Origin: Paucibacter sp. KCTC 42545
Lineage (GTDB): Bacteria > Pseudomonadota > Gammaproteobacteria > Burkholderiales > Burkholderiaceae_C
DNA: 64,000 nucleotides
Assembly (NCBI RefSeq): GCF_001477625.1
Contig: NZ_CP013692.1
Span: forward strand, 248,001 to 312,000
Direction of reading: 5' to 3'
Both the position numbers and the translations under genes were made by a program. Under the pieces are notes generated by a model. The model searched no databases. It was given only the letters and a program-made list of their open reading frames with translations, and was not told the DNA's origin. Of this stretch, positions 31,931 to 40,539 are shown in pieces. Position 1 is the stretch's first letter. Every line of letters begins with the position of its first letter.

Positions 31931-33136
31931 ATGTCAGCGCCAAATCTGCCCGAGCAAGCGATTGTGGTTCTCAACGCGGGCTCTTCCAGCGTCAAGTTTT
32001 CGGTCTTCATCGCGCAGGCATCTGGCGCCCTGAGCCTGCGCCTGCACGGCCAGGTGGAAGCCTTGTTCAACCAGCCGCACTTTTTGGTGCGGGGTGCCGA
32101 CGGTGCGCTGATTGATCAGCGCCATTGGTCGGCCGGCACGCAACTGGGACACCACGGCGCGCTGGAGTATTTGATCGAGTTCTTGCGCCAGCACTCCGAG
32201 GGCATCGTGCTGCTGGGCGTGGGCCACCGCGTGGTGCACGGCGGCATGTCCTATGCCGACCCGGTCAGGGTAGACGCAGCCACCTTGGTCGCCCTGGCGC
32301 AATTCGTGCCCTTGGCGCCGCTGCATCAGCCGCACAACCTGGATGCGATCCGCGCCGTGGCCGAGCTTTTGCCCGAGGTGCCTCAGGTGGCCTGCTTCGA
32401 CACCGCCTTCCACCGCAGCGACCCAGACATGGCGCAGATGTTCGCCCTGCCGCAGCGCTTTTTCGAGGAGGGCGTGCGGCGCTACGGCTTTCACGGCCTG
32501 AGTTACGAGTACATCGCCTCGGTGCTGCCTGCCCTGGCGCCGCGCGCTGCCAGCGGCCGCACGGTGGTGATGCATCTGGGCAATGGCGCCAGCATGTGCG
32601 CGCTGAGTGGTGGCCGCAGCGTCGCCTCCACCATGGGCTTCACCGCCATCGACGGCCTGCCCATGGGCACGCGCAGCGGCAATCTGGACCCCGGCGTGGT
32701 GCTGTATCTGCAGCAGGAGCGGGGCATGTCGGCGGCCGAGGTGGAGCGCCTGCTGTATCAGCAGTCAGGCTTGCTGGGCATGTCCGGCCTGTCCAGCGAT
32801 ATGCGCACGCTCTTGGCCAGTGACTCACCGGCGGCGTGTCGGGCGGTGGACCATTTTGTATACCGCTGTGGGCGTGAGCTGGGTTCCTTGGCGGCGGCCC
32901 TGGGCGGCTTGGACGCCGTCGTATTCACCGCCGGCGTGGGCGAGAACTCGGCCGAGATCCGCGCCCGCATCTGCCGCCAGGCGGCTTGGTTGGGCCTGCA
33001 ACTGGACGAGGCCACCAACGCGGCCGGTGGGCCTTGCATCAGCCAGGCCGGTAGCGTGGTGGAAGCCTGGACTTTGCCTACCGACGAAGAGCTGATGATT
33101 GCGCGCCATACCCAGCGCGTGTTGATGACGCCGTAG
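31931..33136 (+). CDS. ackA: acetate kinase (acyl kinase)
   Basis: 401 residues from ATG 31931, with AAGGAG six bases upstream; the longer frame from 31877 has no ribosome site. Both family signatures are present: VVLNAGSSSVKFSVF at the N terminus and RRYGFHGLSYEYI near 185. GLPMGTRSGNLDPG and AGVGENSAEIR complete the ATP and acetate sites. It transfers phosphate between acetyl phosphate and ADP in the cytosol; propionate or butyrate may also be used. It is the third gene of the DUF3141-phosphotransacylase-kinase unit. A short G/C hairpin in the 59-base gap before it (GGGG...CCCC near 31885) may tune its expression. Confidence 0.95.
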   Translation: MSAPNLPEQAIVVLNAGSSSVKFSVFIAQASGALSLRLHGQVEALFNQPHFLVRGADGALIDQRHWSAGTQLGHHGALEYLIEFLRQHSEGIVLLGVGHRVVHGGMSYADPVRVDAATLVALAQFVPLAPLHQPHNLDAIRAVAELLPEVPQVACFDTAFHRSDPDMAQMFALPQRFFEEGVRRYGFHGLSYEYIASVLPALAPRAASGRTVVMHLGNGASMCALSGGRSVASTMGFTAIDGLPMGTRSGNLDPGVVLYLQQERGMSAAEVERLLYQQSGLLGMSGLSSDMRTLLASDSPAACRAVDHFVYRCGRELGSLAAALGGLDAVVFTAGVGENSAEIRARICRQAAWLGLQLDEATNAAGGPCISQAGSVVEAWTLPTDEELMIARHTQRVLMTP

Positions 33137-33196
33137 CCGCACGAGCCGCAAGAGCCTCATTAGCAGCACCAGCCGCAGGGCTGCGCCCGCGCGGCC

Positions 33197-33508
33197 TCAG
33201 TCGCGCTTTTTGCGGTCGAATTCCTTGGGGCGGTAGACATTGCCGTCCCAAGTGCCGTCCAGCTTCTTGCTTTTGGCGCGGGCAATGGCTTGCGCGGCCT
33301 GCGCGGCGGCTGACTTTTCCACCGCCTTGCTGCGCCGCCATTGGCGCAGGCGCTGGACCAGATCCTGGCTGCGCCAAGCCAGGCGGCGCAGGCCCTGGTT
33401 GACGCGCTGCTGGCGCTGGTGGCTCAGCATCATGTGCAGGCCCAAGGCCAAGCAGACCAGCAGGACGAGGCCGGCGAGGATGTTGTTGAAGGTGAGATAA
33501 CTACTCAT
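33197..33508 (-). CDS. small membrane-anchored conserved hypothetical protein
   Basis: 103 residues. A single N-terminal membrane helix (about 9-30, ILAGLVLLVCLALGLHMML) is followed by a basic amphipathic region rich in Arg, Gln and Leu (RQQRVNQGLRRLAWRSQDL) and a Lys-rich C terminus ending in KEFDRKKRD. This is the layout of a signal-anchor protein with a cytosolic tail. No family function is recognised. It stands alone between the acetate kinase gene and a divergent peptidase gene. Confidence 0.65.
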   Translation of the reverse strand: MSSYLTFNNILAGLVLLVCLALGLHMMLSHQRQQRVNQGLRRLAWRSQDLVQRLRQWRRSKAVEKSAAAQAAQAIARAKSKKLDGTWDGNVYRPKEFDRKKRD

Positions 33509-33642
33509 GGCGGCCTCAGTTTAGTCATTCCTTGGCTTGCTTGGCGGCTTATGTCTGCATGACCTCTGGCGATTGAGCAAACCCTTTCTAGAATGCTGGC
33601 TCCCTGATCGGGGACATCGATGAATTCGCAGGAGTGAGCGGT

Positions 33643-36414
33643 TTGGCTAACAAAGCACAGAAAGACGGCGTGAGCGCACAGGCTCGGCCGACAAGCAAGG
33701 TGGCGATCAGCTGCCTGGTCGCGGCGCTGATGGGCGCTTTCGTGATGAGCAGCATGGCGCAGAGCGCACAGCCGGCAGCGGCGTCGCAGACGGCGTCGGC
33801 TCAATCCGCCAGCAGCCTGAGCCTGGAGCAGCTGTTCCGCGCCGAGTCCTACCGCGGTGAAAACGCCAAGGACGCCAAGTTCAGCCGCAGCGGCCGCTAT
33901 CTGGCCTATCTGTGGAACCCCTTCGGCGAGCCCGGCACCGACTTGTATGTTCACGACACCAAGACCGGCAAGACGCAGCGCCTGAGCTCACGCGCCGTGA
34001 TGGCTGCCTTCGACGCGCCGGAAGACCTGGCCCGCTTCGACAAAAAGCTGGCGCAAAAGCGCAGCGAACTGGCCGAGCGCCAAGCCAAGGAAGAAGCGCA
34101 GGCCGCTTATCTGCAAGGCAAGGATGTGGATCTGGGCCAGTGGGAAGCCGCCGCCCTGGAGCGGGTAAAGAAGGAACTGGCCGAGAAGAAGGCCAAGGAC
34201 GATGCGCAAAAGGCGGCCGACAAGGCCGAGGCCGAGCGCGAAAAGGCGGCGATGGCCGCGCTGGAAGCCAAGCGCGCCGGCAAGCCTGTGCCTGCAGCTG
34301 CAGCCGCCCCCGCTTCAGCGGCCTCCGCCGCTGAAAAAGCCGACAAGCCCGAGAAAGAGAAAGAACTCTGGGAGCTGCGTGACGAGCTGAAGAAGAGCCT
34401 GGCCAAGAACAAGCTCAAGCCCACCGACCTCTACCCCGGCGTGACGCAAGTGGTGTGGGCCAATCAGAAGGATGAGCTGATCTTCCAATACCGCGGCAGC
34501 CTGTTTCGCTGGAGCGCCGCCGACGGCAAGCTGCAGCCCCTGGTGGCCACGCAGCGTGACTTGCGCATCGTCGCCTTCTCGCCCGATGACCAAGGCTTTG
34601 TCTATATGGACGACAAGCGGGTGCTGCGCAGCCGCTTCGCCGAGGCCGGCGTGCAGGTGCTCAACCGCGAGTTGATCCACCCCGATGATGCCGACAAGAA
34701 GTACAGCATCGACGCCACCACCATCAGCGAGAACGGCCGCTGGATGGCCCTGCTGGCCCGCGCCCCGCTGACTGGCCCCGACGGCAAGGCCTTGCCCGCC
34801 GATGCCGAAGGCCGCAAGGTCGAAATCATGGACTACGCCGAGCGCTTCGCCAAAGCCAAGAAGGTGGACCGCGAAGTCTCCGACGACAAGCGCAAGCAAA
34901 AGCCCCTGGCCATCTACATCCGCCAAGTGCCCGCCGCTGGCGAAGCCCCGCGCAAGCAGGCCGAGGCGGTGTTCACCCAAGCCGGTGGCGACGGTTGGTT
35001 CGAGATCAGCCCCATCGCCTGGGCGCGTGACGGCAGCCGCTATGCCTTCACCACCTGGGAGCGCGAGAAGGAGCTGTTCCGCCTCTACGTCGGCCGCGCC
35101 GATGAGAGCGCCAAGCCTGAGATGGTGCTGGAGCGCCGTGGCGATCTGGGCCACGAGGTCGTCAATGTGGTCGACCCCGAGTTCACCCCCGATGGCAAGC
35201 AAATCGTGATGAGCCTGGACGACGCCGGCTACCGCCAGCCCTATGCCTGGGACATCGCGGCGCGCTCCCTGCGGCCGCTGCTCAAGGGTGACTTCGAGGC
35301 GCACAACGTCATCGGCTTCACGCCCGACAGCAAGAGCATGTTCGTCACCGCTAACAAGGACGACTTCGCCGCCATGAACGTCTACCGCGTCAACCTCGCG
35401 GACGGCAGCATGCAGGCCTTGGGCCAGGCCGGTGACTATCACCGTGGCGCCGTGGTCTCGCATGACGGCCAATGGGCAGCCGCCAATGCCGGCCAGTGGA
35501 CAGCGCGCCCCGAGCTGAAGCTGCTGAAGGCCGACAAGCCGGCACCTGAGGCCGCCAAGGTCTTGACCGACAGCCACGACAAGGCCTGGGCGCAAGTCGA
35601 CGCCCTGCGCCCCGAGCGCTTCACGTTCAAGAACCGCCATGGCGACAATATCTCGGCCTTTGTCTTCAAGCCCAAGGGCTGGCAAGCCAGCGATCGTCGC
35701 CCGGCCGTGATGTACGTCTACGGCGGCCCGCTGAACGACCGCCACACGGTGGAAAGCGACAGCTTCCAGCCCACGGCCTATGTGTTCGGCATGTATATGG
35801 CTGCCAAGCATGGCTATGTGACGGTGGCGGTGGACACGCGAGGACACTCCAACTACGGCCGCCGCTTCTCCGACGCCAACTGGGAGCAAGCCGGCCTGCC
35901 ACAGACCGAGGACCTGGAAGACGCCTACAAATACGTCACCGCCAATTTCGGCGTTGACCCTGCGCGGGTGGGCTTGAACGGCTGGAGCTTCGGTGGCTTC
36001 CAAACCCAGTACACCATGTTCAGCAAGCCCGATCTGTTCGCCGCCGGCATCGCCGGTGCCGGCCCGACCGAATGGGAGAACTACAACAGCTGGTACAGCG
36101 GCCGCACCATTGGCAAGGTGGATCGCAGCAAGCCCAATCTGCGCAAATACTCCCTGCTGCCCATGGCCAAGGGCCTGCGCAAGCCCCTGCTGCTGGTGCA
36201 CGGCATGATGGACCCGAACGTCTTGTACCAAGACACGGTCAATGTCTACCGCGCTTTGCTGGAATCCGGCAAGGAAGGTTTGGTTGATCTGTTCCTGGAC
36301 CCGGACGGCGAGCACGGCATGGGCGGCGCGGTCAAGGCCGTCGGCTGGCACCGCAAGTACGAAGCTTTCTGGCTGCAGAAGCTGGGCACGGTGCAGGGCC
36401 CAGTTGCGAAGTAA
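33643..36414 (+). CDS. S9-family prolyl oligopeptidase/dipeptidyl-peptidase with charged insertion
   Basis: 923 residues from TTG 33643, chosen because AGGAG lies eight bases upstream; GTG 33634 is an alternative but sits on that ribosome site. A signal peptide (about 15-43, ending SMAQS) sends it to the periplasm. A beta-propeller region comes first, then the C-terminal hydrolase domain: nucleophile Ser782 in GWSFGG, Asp857 in HGMMDPNV and His891 in GEHGMGG. Residues about 125-260 are an unusual Ala/Lys/Glu-rich segment (runs such as AEKKAKDDAQKAADKAE) predicted to be coiled coil, inserted in the first propeller blades. It probably trims proline-containing or other peptides from imported protein. 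Confidence 0.9.
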   Translation: MANKAQKDGVSAQARPTSKVAISCLVAALMGAFVMSSMAQSAQPAAASQTASAQSASSLSLEQLFRAESYRGENAKDAKFSRSGRYLAYLWNPFGEPGTDLYVHDTKTGKTQRLSSRAVMAAFDAPEDLARFDKKLAQKRSELAERQAKEEAQAAYLQGKDVDLGQWEAAALERVKKELAEKKAKDDAQKAADKAEAEREKAAMAALEAKRAGKPVPAAAAAPASAASAAEKADKPEKEKELWELRDELKKSLAKNKLKPTDLYPGVTQVVWANQKDELIFQYRGSLFRWSAADGKLQPLVATQRDLRIVAFSPDDQGFVYMDDKRVLRSRFAEAGVQVLNRELIHPDDADKKYSIDATTISENGRWMALLARAPLTGPDGKALPADAEGRKVEIMDYAERFAKAKKVDREVSDDKRKQKPLAIYIRQVPAAGEAPRKQAEAVFTQAGGDGWFEISPIAWARDGSRYAFTTWEREKELFRLYVGRADESAKPEMVLERRGDLGHEVVNVVDPEFTPDGKQIVMSLDDAGYRQPYAWDIAARSLRPLLKGDFEAHNVIGFTPDSKSMFVTANKDDFAAMNVYRVNLADGSMQALGQAGDYHRGAVVSHDGQWAAANAGQWTARPELKLLKADKPAPEAAKVLTDSHDKAWAQVDALRPERFTFKNRHGDNISAFVFKPKGWQASDRRPAVMYVYGGPLNDRHTVESDSFQPTAYVFGMYMAAKHGYVTVAVDTRGHSNYGRRFSDANWEQAGLPQTEDLEDAYKYVTANFGVDPARVGLNGWSFGGFQTQYTMFSKPDLFAAGIAGAGPTEWENYNSWYSGRTIGKVDRSKPNLRKYSLLPMAKGLRKPLLLVHGMMDPNVLYQDTVNVYRALLESGKEGLVDLFLDPDGEHGMGGAVKAVGWHRKYEAFWLQKLGTVQGPVAK

Positions 36415-36467
36415 GCAGGACTGAGGTGATCTGCGTCTAGGTTGAGGCGCAGACGACGCAAGTGCAG

Positions 36468-36496
36468 AAAAGGCGAGTCAAGCGACTCGCCTTTTT
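36468..36496. terminator. rho-independent terminator, works in both directions
   Basis: AAAAGGCGAGTC and GACTCGCCTTTT form a perfect 12-pair stem with the loop AAGC, followed by a T run on the plus strand and by TTTT on the minus strand. It lies between the convergent S9 peptidase gene and the GFA gene. Confidence 0.9.
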
Positions 36497-36526
36497 CATT
36501 GCGGGGTACTGGATCTTCCTCGGCGG

Positions 36527-36937
36527 CTATTCATCGGGCTCGAAGCCGGGATAGACCTTGTACGAGGGCAGGTCCGCGTCTAGCTCGTACCAGGGCGCCT
36601 TGCTGCCAACAAAGACGTTGCGGCTTGGGGAAATCTTTGGATCGGAGTCCAGCGTTCCGAGTGTGATGACCGTGCCCTCAGGTGCGTTTAGCCGCCTGAT
36701 GAAGAGTTGGGAGCCGCACTTTGAACAGAAAAGCTTCTCTCGATTTTGAGAAGACCGATAGGCGGTGAGATGCGCTGAACCGGCAATCGTCAGCGCTCCG
36801 GTGGGCACCAGCGCGTTGCTTGAGAAGGCCGCGCCGTGAGCCTTTCGGCACATTGAGCAGTGGCAGTTCTCTGCATGCTCAATTGCTGAGGCCACGGTGT
36901 AGCGCACCGATTGGCAGAGACAACTCCCGCTGAGCAT
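36527..36937 (-). CDS. GFA (glutathione-dependent formaldehyde-activating/CENP-V) family protein
   Basis: 136 residues. The zinc ligands typical of the family are in order: CLC (6-8), CHCSMC (25-30) and CSKCG (71-75). FSSNALVP and the ITLGTLD strand fit the beta-tent fold. Despite the family name, few members have a proven reaction with S-hydroxymethylglutathione, so only a zinc-binding cytosolic protein can be stated. It stands alone, ends at the shared terminator 36468-36496, and has no formaldehyde-pathway neighbour. Confidence 0.85.
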   Translation of the reverse strand: MLSGSCLCQSVRYTVASAIEHAENCHCSMCRKAHGAAFSSNALVPTGALTIAGSAHLTAYRSSQNREKLFCSKCGSQLFIRRLNAPEGTVITLGTLDSDPKISPSRNVFVGSKAPWYELDADLPSYKVYPGFEPDE

Positions 36938-36999
36938 CTGTGGGCGCCTGTTGACGACTTAAGTTGCTTCGTGGCGCCAGCTGGCGCCCCCGATCTTCA

Positions 37000-38523
37000 T
37001 CACGGCCGCGCAGCGGCCACTGCCACCACTTTCACCTTCTGTCCGGGCTTGGGATCGTTATCCAGTGCCCCATTCAGCAAACGCAGCTGAGCCTCGGCTC
37101 GCGCGCCCAGGGGTGAGTTCTTGGCCAGTTGGGCAAAACCGCCGGCGGGAAAAGCTTGCAGGCGCAGCACCCAGGGCTGGGCGGCTTTGCGGTCGGCGGC
37201 GGTGAGGGCGCGGAAGCTGGCTTCCGCTTCGCGCATCTGTGGCCGGGCGCGGTAGATCGCGCCGGCGTCGCGGCCCAGGTATTGCAAAACGTATTGCTGT
37301 TGCTTGGGGCCGTCCACCAGGGTCAGCTCTACCGCTTGCCGCTGACCTTGGGCGTTACGCACCACGCCGCTGAAGTGGCTGGCGGGCAGGCCGTTGAGGC
37401 TGAGCTTGTCCAGCTGCCCCTGCTCGGGCTGGAGCAGGCGGCGCAAGATGTCTTCATGCGCGCCGCCGGACTTGGCGGGGATGGGTTTCAGCACCAGGGC
37501 CGCGTCACCGGCGGCGTTGATCAGGCTCATGCCCCCGGCGCCGTTATTGATCTTCCAGCCCATGGGGGCGCTGATGGCCAGGCCCAGGCCGGTGTGATAG
37601 AAGTTGCTGCCGCGGCTCAGGCCTTGCTCGGCGCTTTCGCCGTAAGCCATGCCTTCGATGGCTTTGAGGTAGGGCTCGGTACCGTCGTCCTGGTAGTTGC
37701 CGTCGTCCGCTTTGTACTGGCTGGCGATGTCGCGGATCTGCGCCAGGCGCTGATCATTGCTGGGGTGGGAGGCCAGCCAACTGGCTTGCGTGGGGGCGGC
37801 GCGGCCTTCGGTCTTGGCTTGCTCGGCGGCAAAGCGCTCTTGCTGCTTGAGCACGCCGATCACGTCCACCATGTTCTGCGGCCGGTAATGGCTGCGCGCC
37901 AGGTATTCGGCGCCAAGGCCGTCGGCCTGCAATTCCTGCTCGCGGCCATAGGACGCGATATAGCCGGCGGCCGCCGTTTGCGAGGCCTGGCCCAACATCT
38001 GCCCGGCGCCGCCCAGGCCTTGCGACTCCAGCACTACGCCCAGCACGCTGGCGGCCAGCACGCCAAAGCCGGCCGTCTGCTGGCGGGTGGCGCGCTGCGC
38101 GCCGTGGCGGGCGGTGACGTGGCCGATCTCATGGCCAATGACGCCGGCCAGATCGGCCTCGCTGTCCAGATAGGCCATGATGCCGCGCGTCACGTAGACA
38201 TAACCGCCGGGCAGGGCGAAGGCATTCACCTCCGGGCTGTCCAACACGGTGAAATGCCATTCCAGATGGGCGCGGTGGGACTGTTTGGCCAGGCGCTGGC
38301 CCAGCTCATTCACATAGGCTTGCAGCTTGGGGTCGGCCAGAGCCTGGTATTCCTGCAAGACCTGGGCGTGAGCTTTTTTGCCCTCGGCAATCTCGCTGGC
38401 TTCGTCCATCACCGAGCGTTCGGCCTGGCCCGTCACCGGGTTGACCACCACGCTGCCGCAGCCGCTCAAAAACAAGGCTGCTGCGGCTGCGGCAGCCAGG
38501 CTACTTTTTACCCGGCTGCGCAT
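37000..38523 (-). CDS. M48-family metalloprotease, lipoprotein (BepA/YfgC-like)
   Basis: 507 residues from ATG 38523; a TTG two codons earlier overlaps the stop of the upstream gene. The N terminus ends in LFLSGC (lipid-modified Cys22). The protease domain holds the zinc motif HEIGH (about residue 130) with a downstream glutamate in the EQELQADGLGAEYLARS helix. The C-terminal half (about 280-507) is not protease and resembles the long C-terminal regions of M48 outer-membrane quality-control proteases rather than clear TPR repeats. Likely role: periplasmic turnover of misassembled outer-membrane proteins. It starts two bases after the UPF0149 gene stop, so the pair is one transcript. Confidence 0.9.
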   Translation of the reverse strand: MRSRVKSSLAAAAAAALFLSGCGSVVVNPVTGQAERSVMDEASEIAEGKKAHAQVLQEYQALADPKLQAYVNELGQRLAKQSHRAHLEWHFTVLDSPEVNAFALPGGYVYVTRGIMAYLDSEADLAGVIGHEIGHVTARHGAQRATRQQTAGFGVLAASVLGVVLESQGLGGAGQMLGQASQTAAAGYIASYGREQELQADGLGAEYLARSHYRPQNMVDVIGVLKQQERFAAEQAKTEGRAAPTQASWLASHPSNDQRLAQIRDIASQYKADDGNYQDDGTEPYLKAIEGMAYGESAEQGLSRGSNFYHTGLGLAISAPMGWKINNGAGGMSLINAAGDAALVLKPIPAKSGGAHEDILRRLLQPEQGQLDKLSLNGLPASHFSGVVRNAQGQRQAVELTLVDGPKQQQYVLQYLGRDAGAIYRARPQMREAEASFRALTAADRKAAQPWVLRLQAFPAGGFAQLAKNSPLGARAEAQLRLLNGALDNDPKPGQKVKVVAVAAARP

Positions 38524-38525
38524 GC

Positions 38526-39179
38526 TCAAGCCGGCTGCTGTGGGTTGCGCAGGGCCCAGAGTTGCAAGACGTTGTCCAGCACCGAGCGGCTCAGGGCGTC
38601 GCGTTCCAGCGGGTCGTTCAAGCGGGCTTGCTCGGCCTCGCTCTGCAGGTTCTCGTCACCGCCCAGCAGGGCGATGGGGGCCAGCAAGGGACCGGTGACG
38701 GCGTCCTTGAACATTGGCTCCCAGGCGTCGGGTGCCAGATCCACCGCAGTCAGAAAGCCCAGGGCCCAGACTTCGGCGTCGATCAGGTCTTCGCCTTCGT
38801 CTTGCTCGGCCACGCTGAAGATGGGTTCCCACAGCTCGGGCTTGGCCGTCCATTGCCAGGCGATGGAGCGCAGATGGCGCAGCACCAGCAGCTGCACGCG
38901 TTTGCGCTGCTTGCCGCTGACGAAGGGGTAGTTCTCGGGTTTGGTGTCGGCGGCCAGGTCCTCGCCGTCACCGCCCCAGACCTCGGGCAGCCAGGCGGCG
39001 CCGGGCAGGGTGGGCAGCGCTTGCGGGCTCAGCAGCAGGCCGGCCAGGTAGCCATCCAGCGCCTCGATATTCATGGCGTCCACATTGGGCAGCTTGGTCA
39101 GCATGTCATCCAGGGTGGACAACTCCTCGTCGGAGAGGGGTTGATGGTCGGAGTTAGGGTCGTACTGAGGATATTCCAT
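38526..39179 (-). CDS. UPF0149 (YecA/YgfB) family protein
   Basis: 217 residues. The N-terminal PLSDEELSTLDDML and the MNIEALDGYLAGLLLSPQAL segment are hallmarks of the YecA-like UPF0149 family, with the later WALGFLTAVDL conserved helix. The SEC-C zinc motif that ends many YecA proteins is absent. The fold is all helical and cytosolic; the function is unknown. It is directly followed by the M48 lipoprotein gene, an association not explained by known biology. Confidence 0.88.
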   Translation of the reverse strand: MEYPQYDPNSDHQPLSDEELSTLDDMLTKLPNVDAMNIEALDGYLAGLLLSPQALPTLPGAAWLPEVWGGDGEDLAADTKPENYPFVSGKQRKRVQLLVLRHLRSIAWQWTAKPELWEPIFSVAEQDEGEDLIDAEVWALGFLTAVDLAPDAWEPMFKDAVTGPLLAPIALLGGDENLQSEAEQARLNDPLERDALSRSVLDNVLQLWALRNPQQPA

Positions 39180-39289
39180 GGGGGGATTGTCGCTGCTTCA
39201 CCGCGGTCAGGCGCTGCGCTGATTCAGCGCAGGCCCGGCCCGCTTGTCGAGCCGCCCTCCACCTGGCGCCGGGGAGGGGCTGGCGGGCT

Positions 39290-39517
39290 TTAAAAACGGC
39301 TGCGCGCCTTCTTGCCGTCGAACTCGGCCAGCTGGGTTTTCAGCAAGGCCATCAGCACGCGGGCATTGGCCTCGGTGAGGGCCAACACGGTGCTGGGCTC
39401 GATGCCTTCGACCGGGGTTTTGGGGGTGATCAAGGCGTCAATCTTGAACAACATCTGACCATGGATGTTGTTGCTGGCGGCCTTGAACTTTTGAACTTCA
39501 ATCGTGTACGTCTTCAT
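39290..39517 (-). CDS. conserved hypothetical protein, 75 residues
   Basis: AGGAT lies seven bases before ATG 39517. The protein starts MKTYTIEVQKFKAASNNIHGQML, read as MKTYTIEVQKF and KAASNNIHGQML, and ends in a basic KKARSRF tail. No signal, membrane segment or known motif is seen; predicted structure is beta strands followed by one helix (NARVLMALLKTQLAEF). It is ten bases downstream of the DUF808 gene and probably co-transcribed with it. I do not recognise a function. Confidence 0.7.
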   Translation of the reverse strand: MKTYTIEVQKFKAASNNIHGQMLFKIDALITPKTPVEGIEPSTVLALTEANARVLMALLKTQLAEFDGKKARSRF

Positions 39518-39526
39518 AGCAATATC

Positions 39527-40444
39527 CTAACCTTTTGCAAATGCGCCGCGCAGGCGCTGTGCCAGCGTGACCCCGGCCAGCACCAGGGCGCCGGCCACCA
39601 CGCCCACCAGGCCGCTGCTGAGCAGACTGGCCAAGCCACCCAATGGCCCGAGGACCTGGGCCAGCTGCGCCGGCAGCTCATGCAAGAACGGCAGCCCATG
39701 GGCAAGGATGCCGCCGCCAACCAAGAACATCGCGGCTGTGCCAGCCACCGCCAGCGCCTTCATCAGCCAGGGCGCGGCCACCAGCAAGAGCCGGCCAATC
39801 TTCTGGTTGAAACTGCCCTCATGGCGGCTCAGGTAGAGCCCGGCATCGTCCAGCTTGACGATGCCCGCCACCAGGCCGTAGACGCCCACCGTCATCAACA
39901 CGGCAATGCCGCTGAGCACCAGCACCTGGGTGCTGAAGGCGGCGGCGCTGACGGTGCCCAGGGTGATGGCAATGATCTCGGCGGAGAGGATGAAATCGGT
40001 ACGGATGGCGCCGCGCACCTTGTCGGCCTCGAAGGCCAGCAGGTCTTGTTGGGCGTCCAGTGCGGCTTGGCTGAGTGCGGCTTGGTCGGCGGCCAAGTCC
40101 TCGGCGCTGTGCAGGTATTTGTGCGCCAGCTTTTCAAAGCCCTCGAAGCACAGATAGGCGCCGCCCACCATCAGCAGCGGTGTCACGGCCCAGGGTGCCC
40201 AGGCGCTGATGGCCAGGGCTGCGGGCACCAGAATCGCCTTGTTCTTGAACGAGCCTTTGGCCACGGCCCAAACCACCGGCAGCTCGCGATCCGCCGCCAC
40301 GCCGCTGACTTGCTGGGCGTTCAGGGCCAGGTCATCACCCAGCACGCCGGTGGTTTGTTTGGCGGCGGCTTTGGAGAGCAGGGCCACATCGTCAAGCACG
40401 GCGGCGATGTCATCGATCAGGAGCAAGAGGCTGGAGGCCGCCAT
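39527..40444 (-). CDS. DUF808 (YedI-type) inner-membrane protein
   Basis: 305 residues. The N terminus SLLLLIDDIAAVLDDVALLSK and the following AAAKQTTGVLGDDLALNAQQVSG region (here in two parts) are the family hallmark, followed by about six to eight membrane segments. E. coli YedI is the named relative; no function is established for the family. The ATG (40444) overlaps an ATG on the opposite strand. It is followed on the same strand by the 75-residue hypothetical protein gene. Confidence 0.9.
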   Translation of the reverse strand: MAASSLLLLIDDIAAVLDDVALLSKAAAKQTTGVLGDDLALNAQQVSGVAADRELPVVWAVAKGSFKNKAILVPAALAISAWAPWAVTPLLMVGGAYLCFEGFEKLAHKYLHSAEDLAADQAALSQAALDAQQDLLAFEADKVRGAIRTDFILSAEIIAITLGTVSAAAFSTQVLVLSGIAVLMTVGVYGLVAGIVKLDDAGLYLSRHEGSFNQKIGRLLLVAAPWLMKALAVAGTAAMFLVGGGILAHGLPFLHELPAQLAQVLGPLGGLASLLSSGLVGVVAGALVLAGVTLAQRLRGAFAKG

Positions 40445-40539
40445 GGAATTCTTTCAACAAAGCTTGGATGAATTGGAGCGCCACTGGGCCAGTGCTGGCG
40501 TGGCAAACTGGCGCCCATTCTCCCCTGAGGAATTGACTC

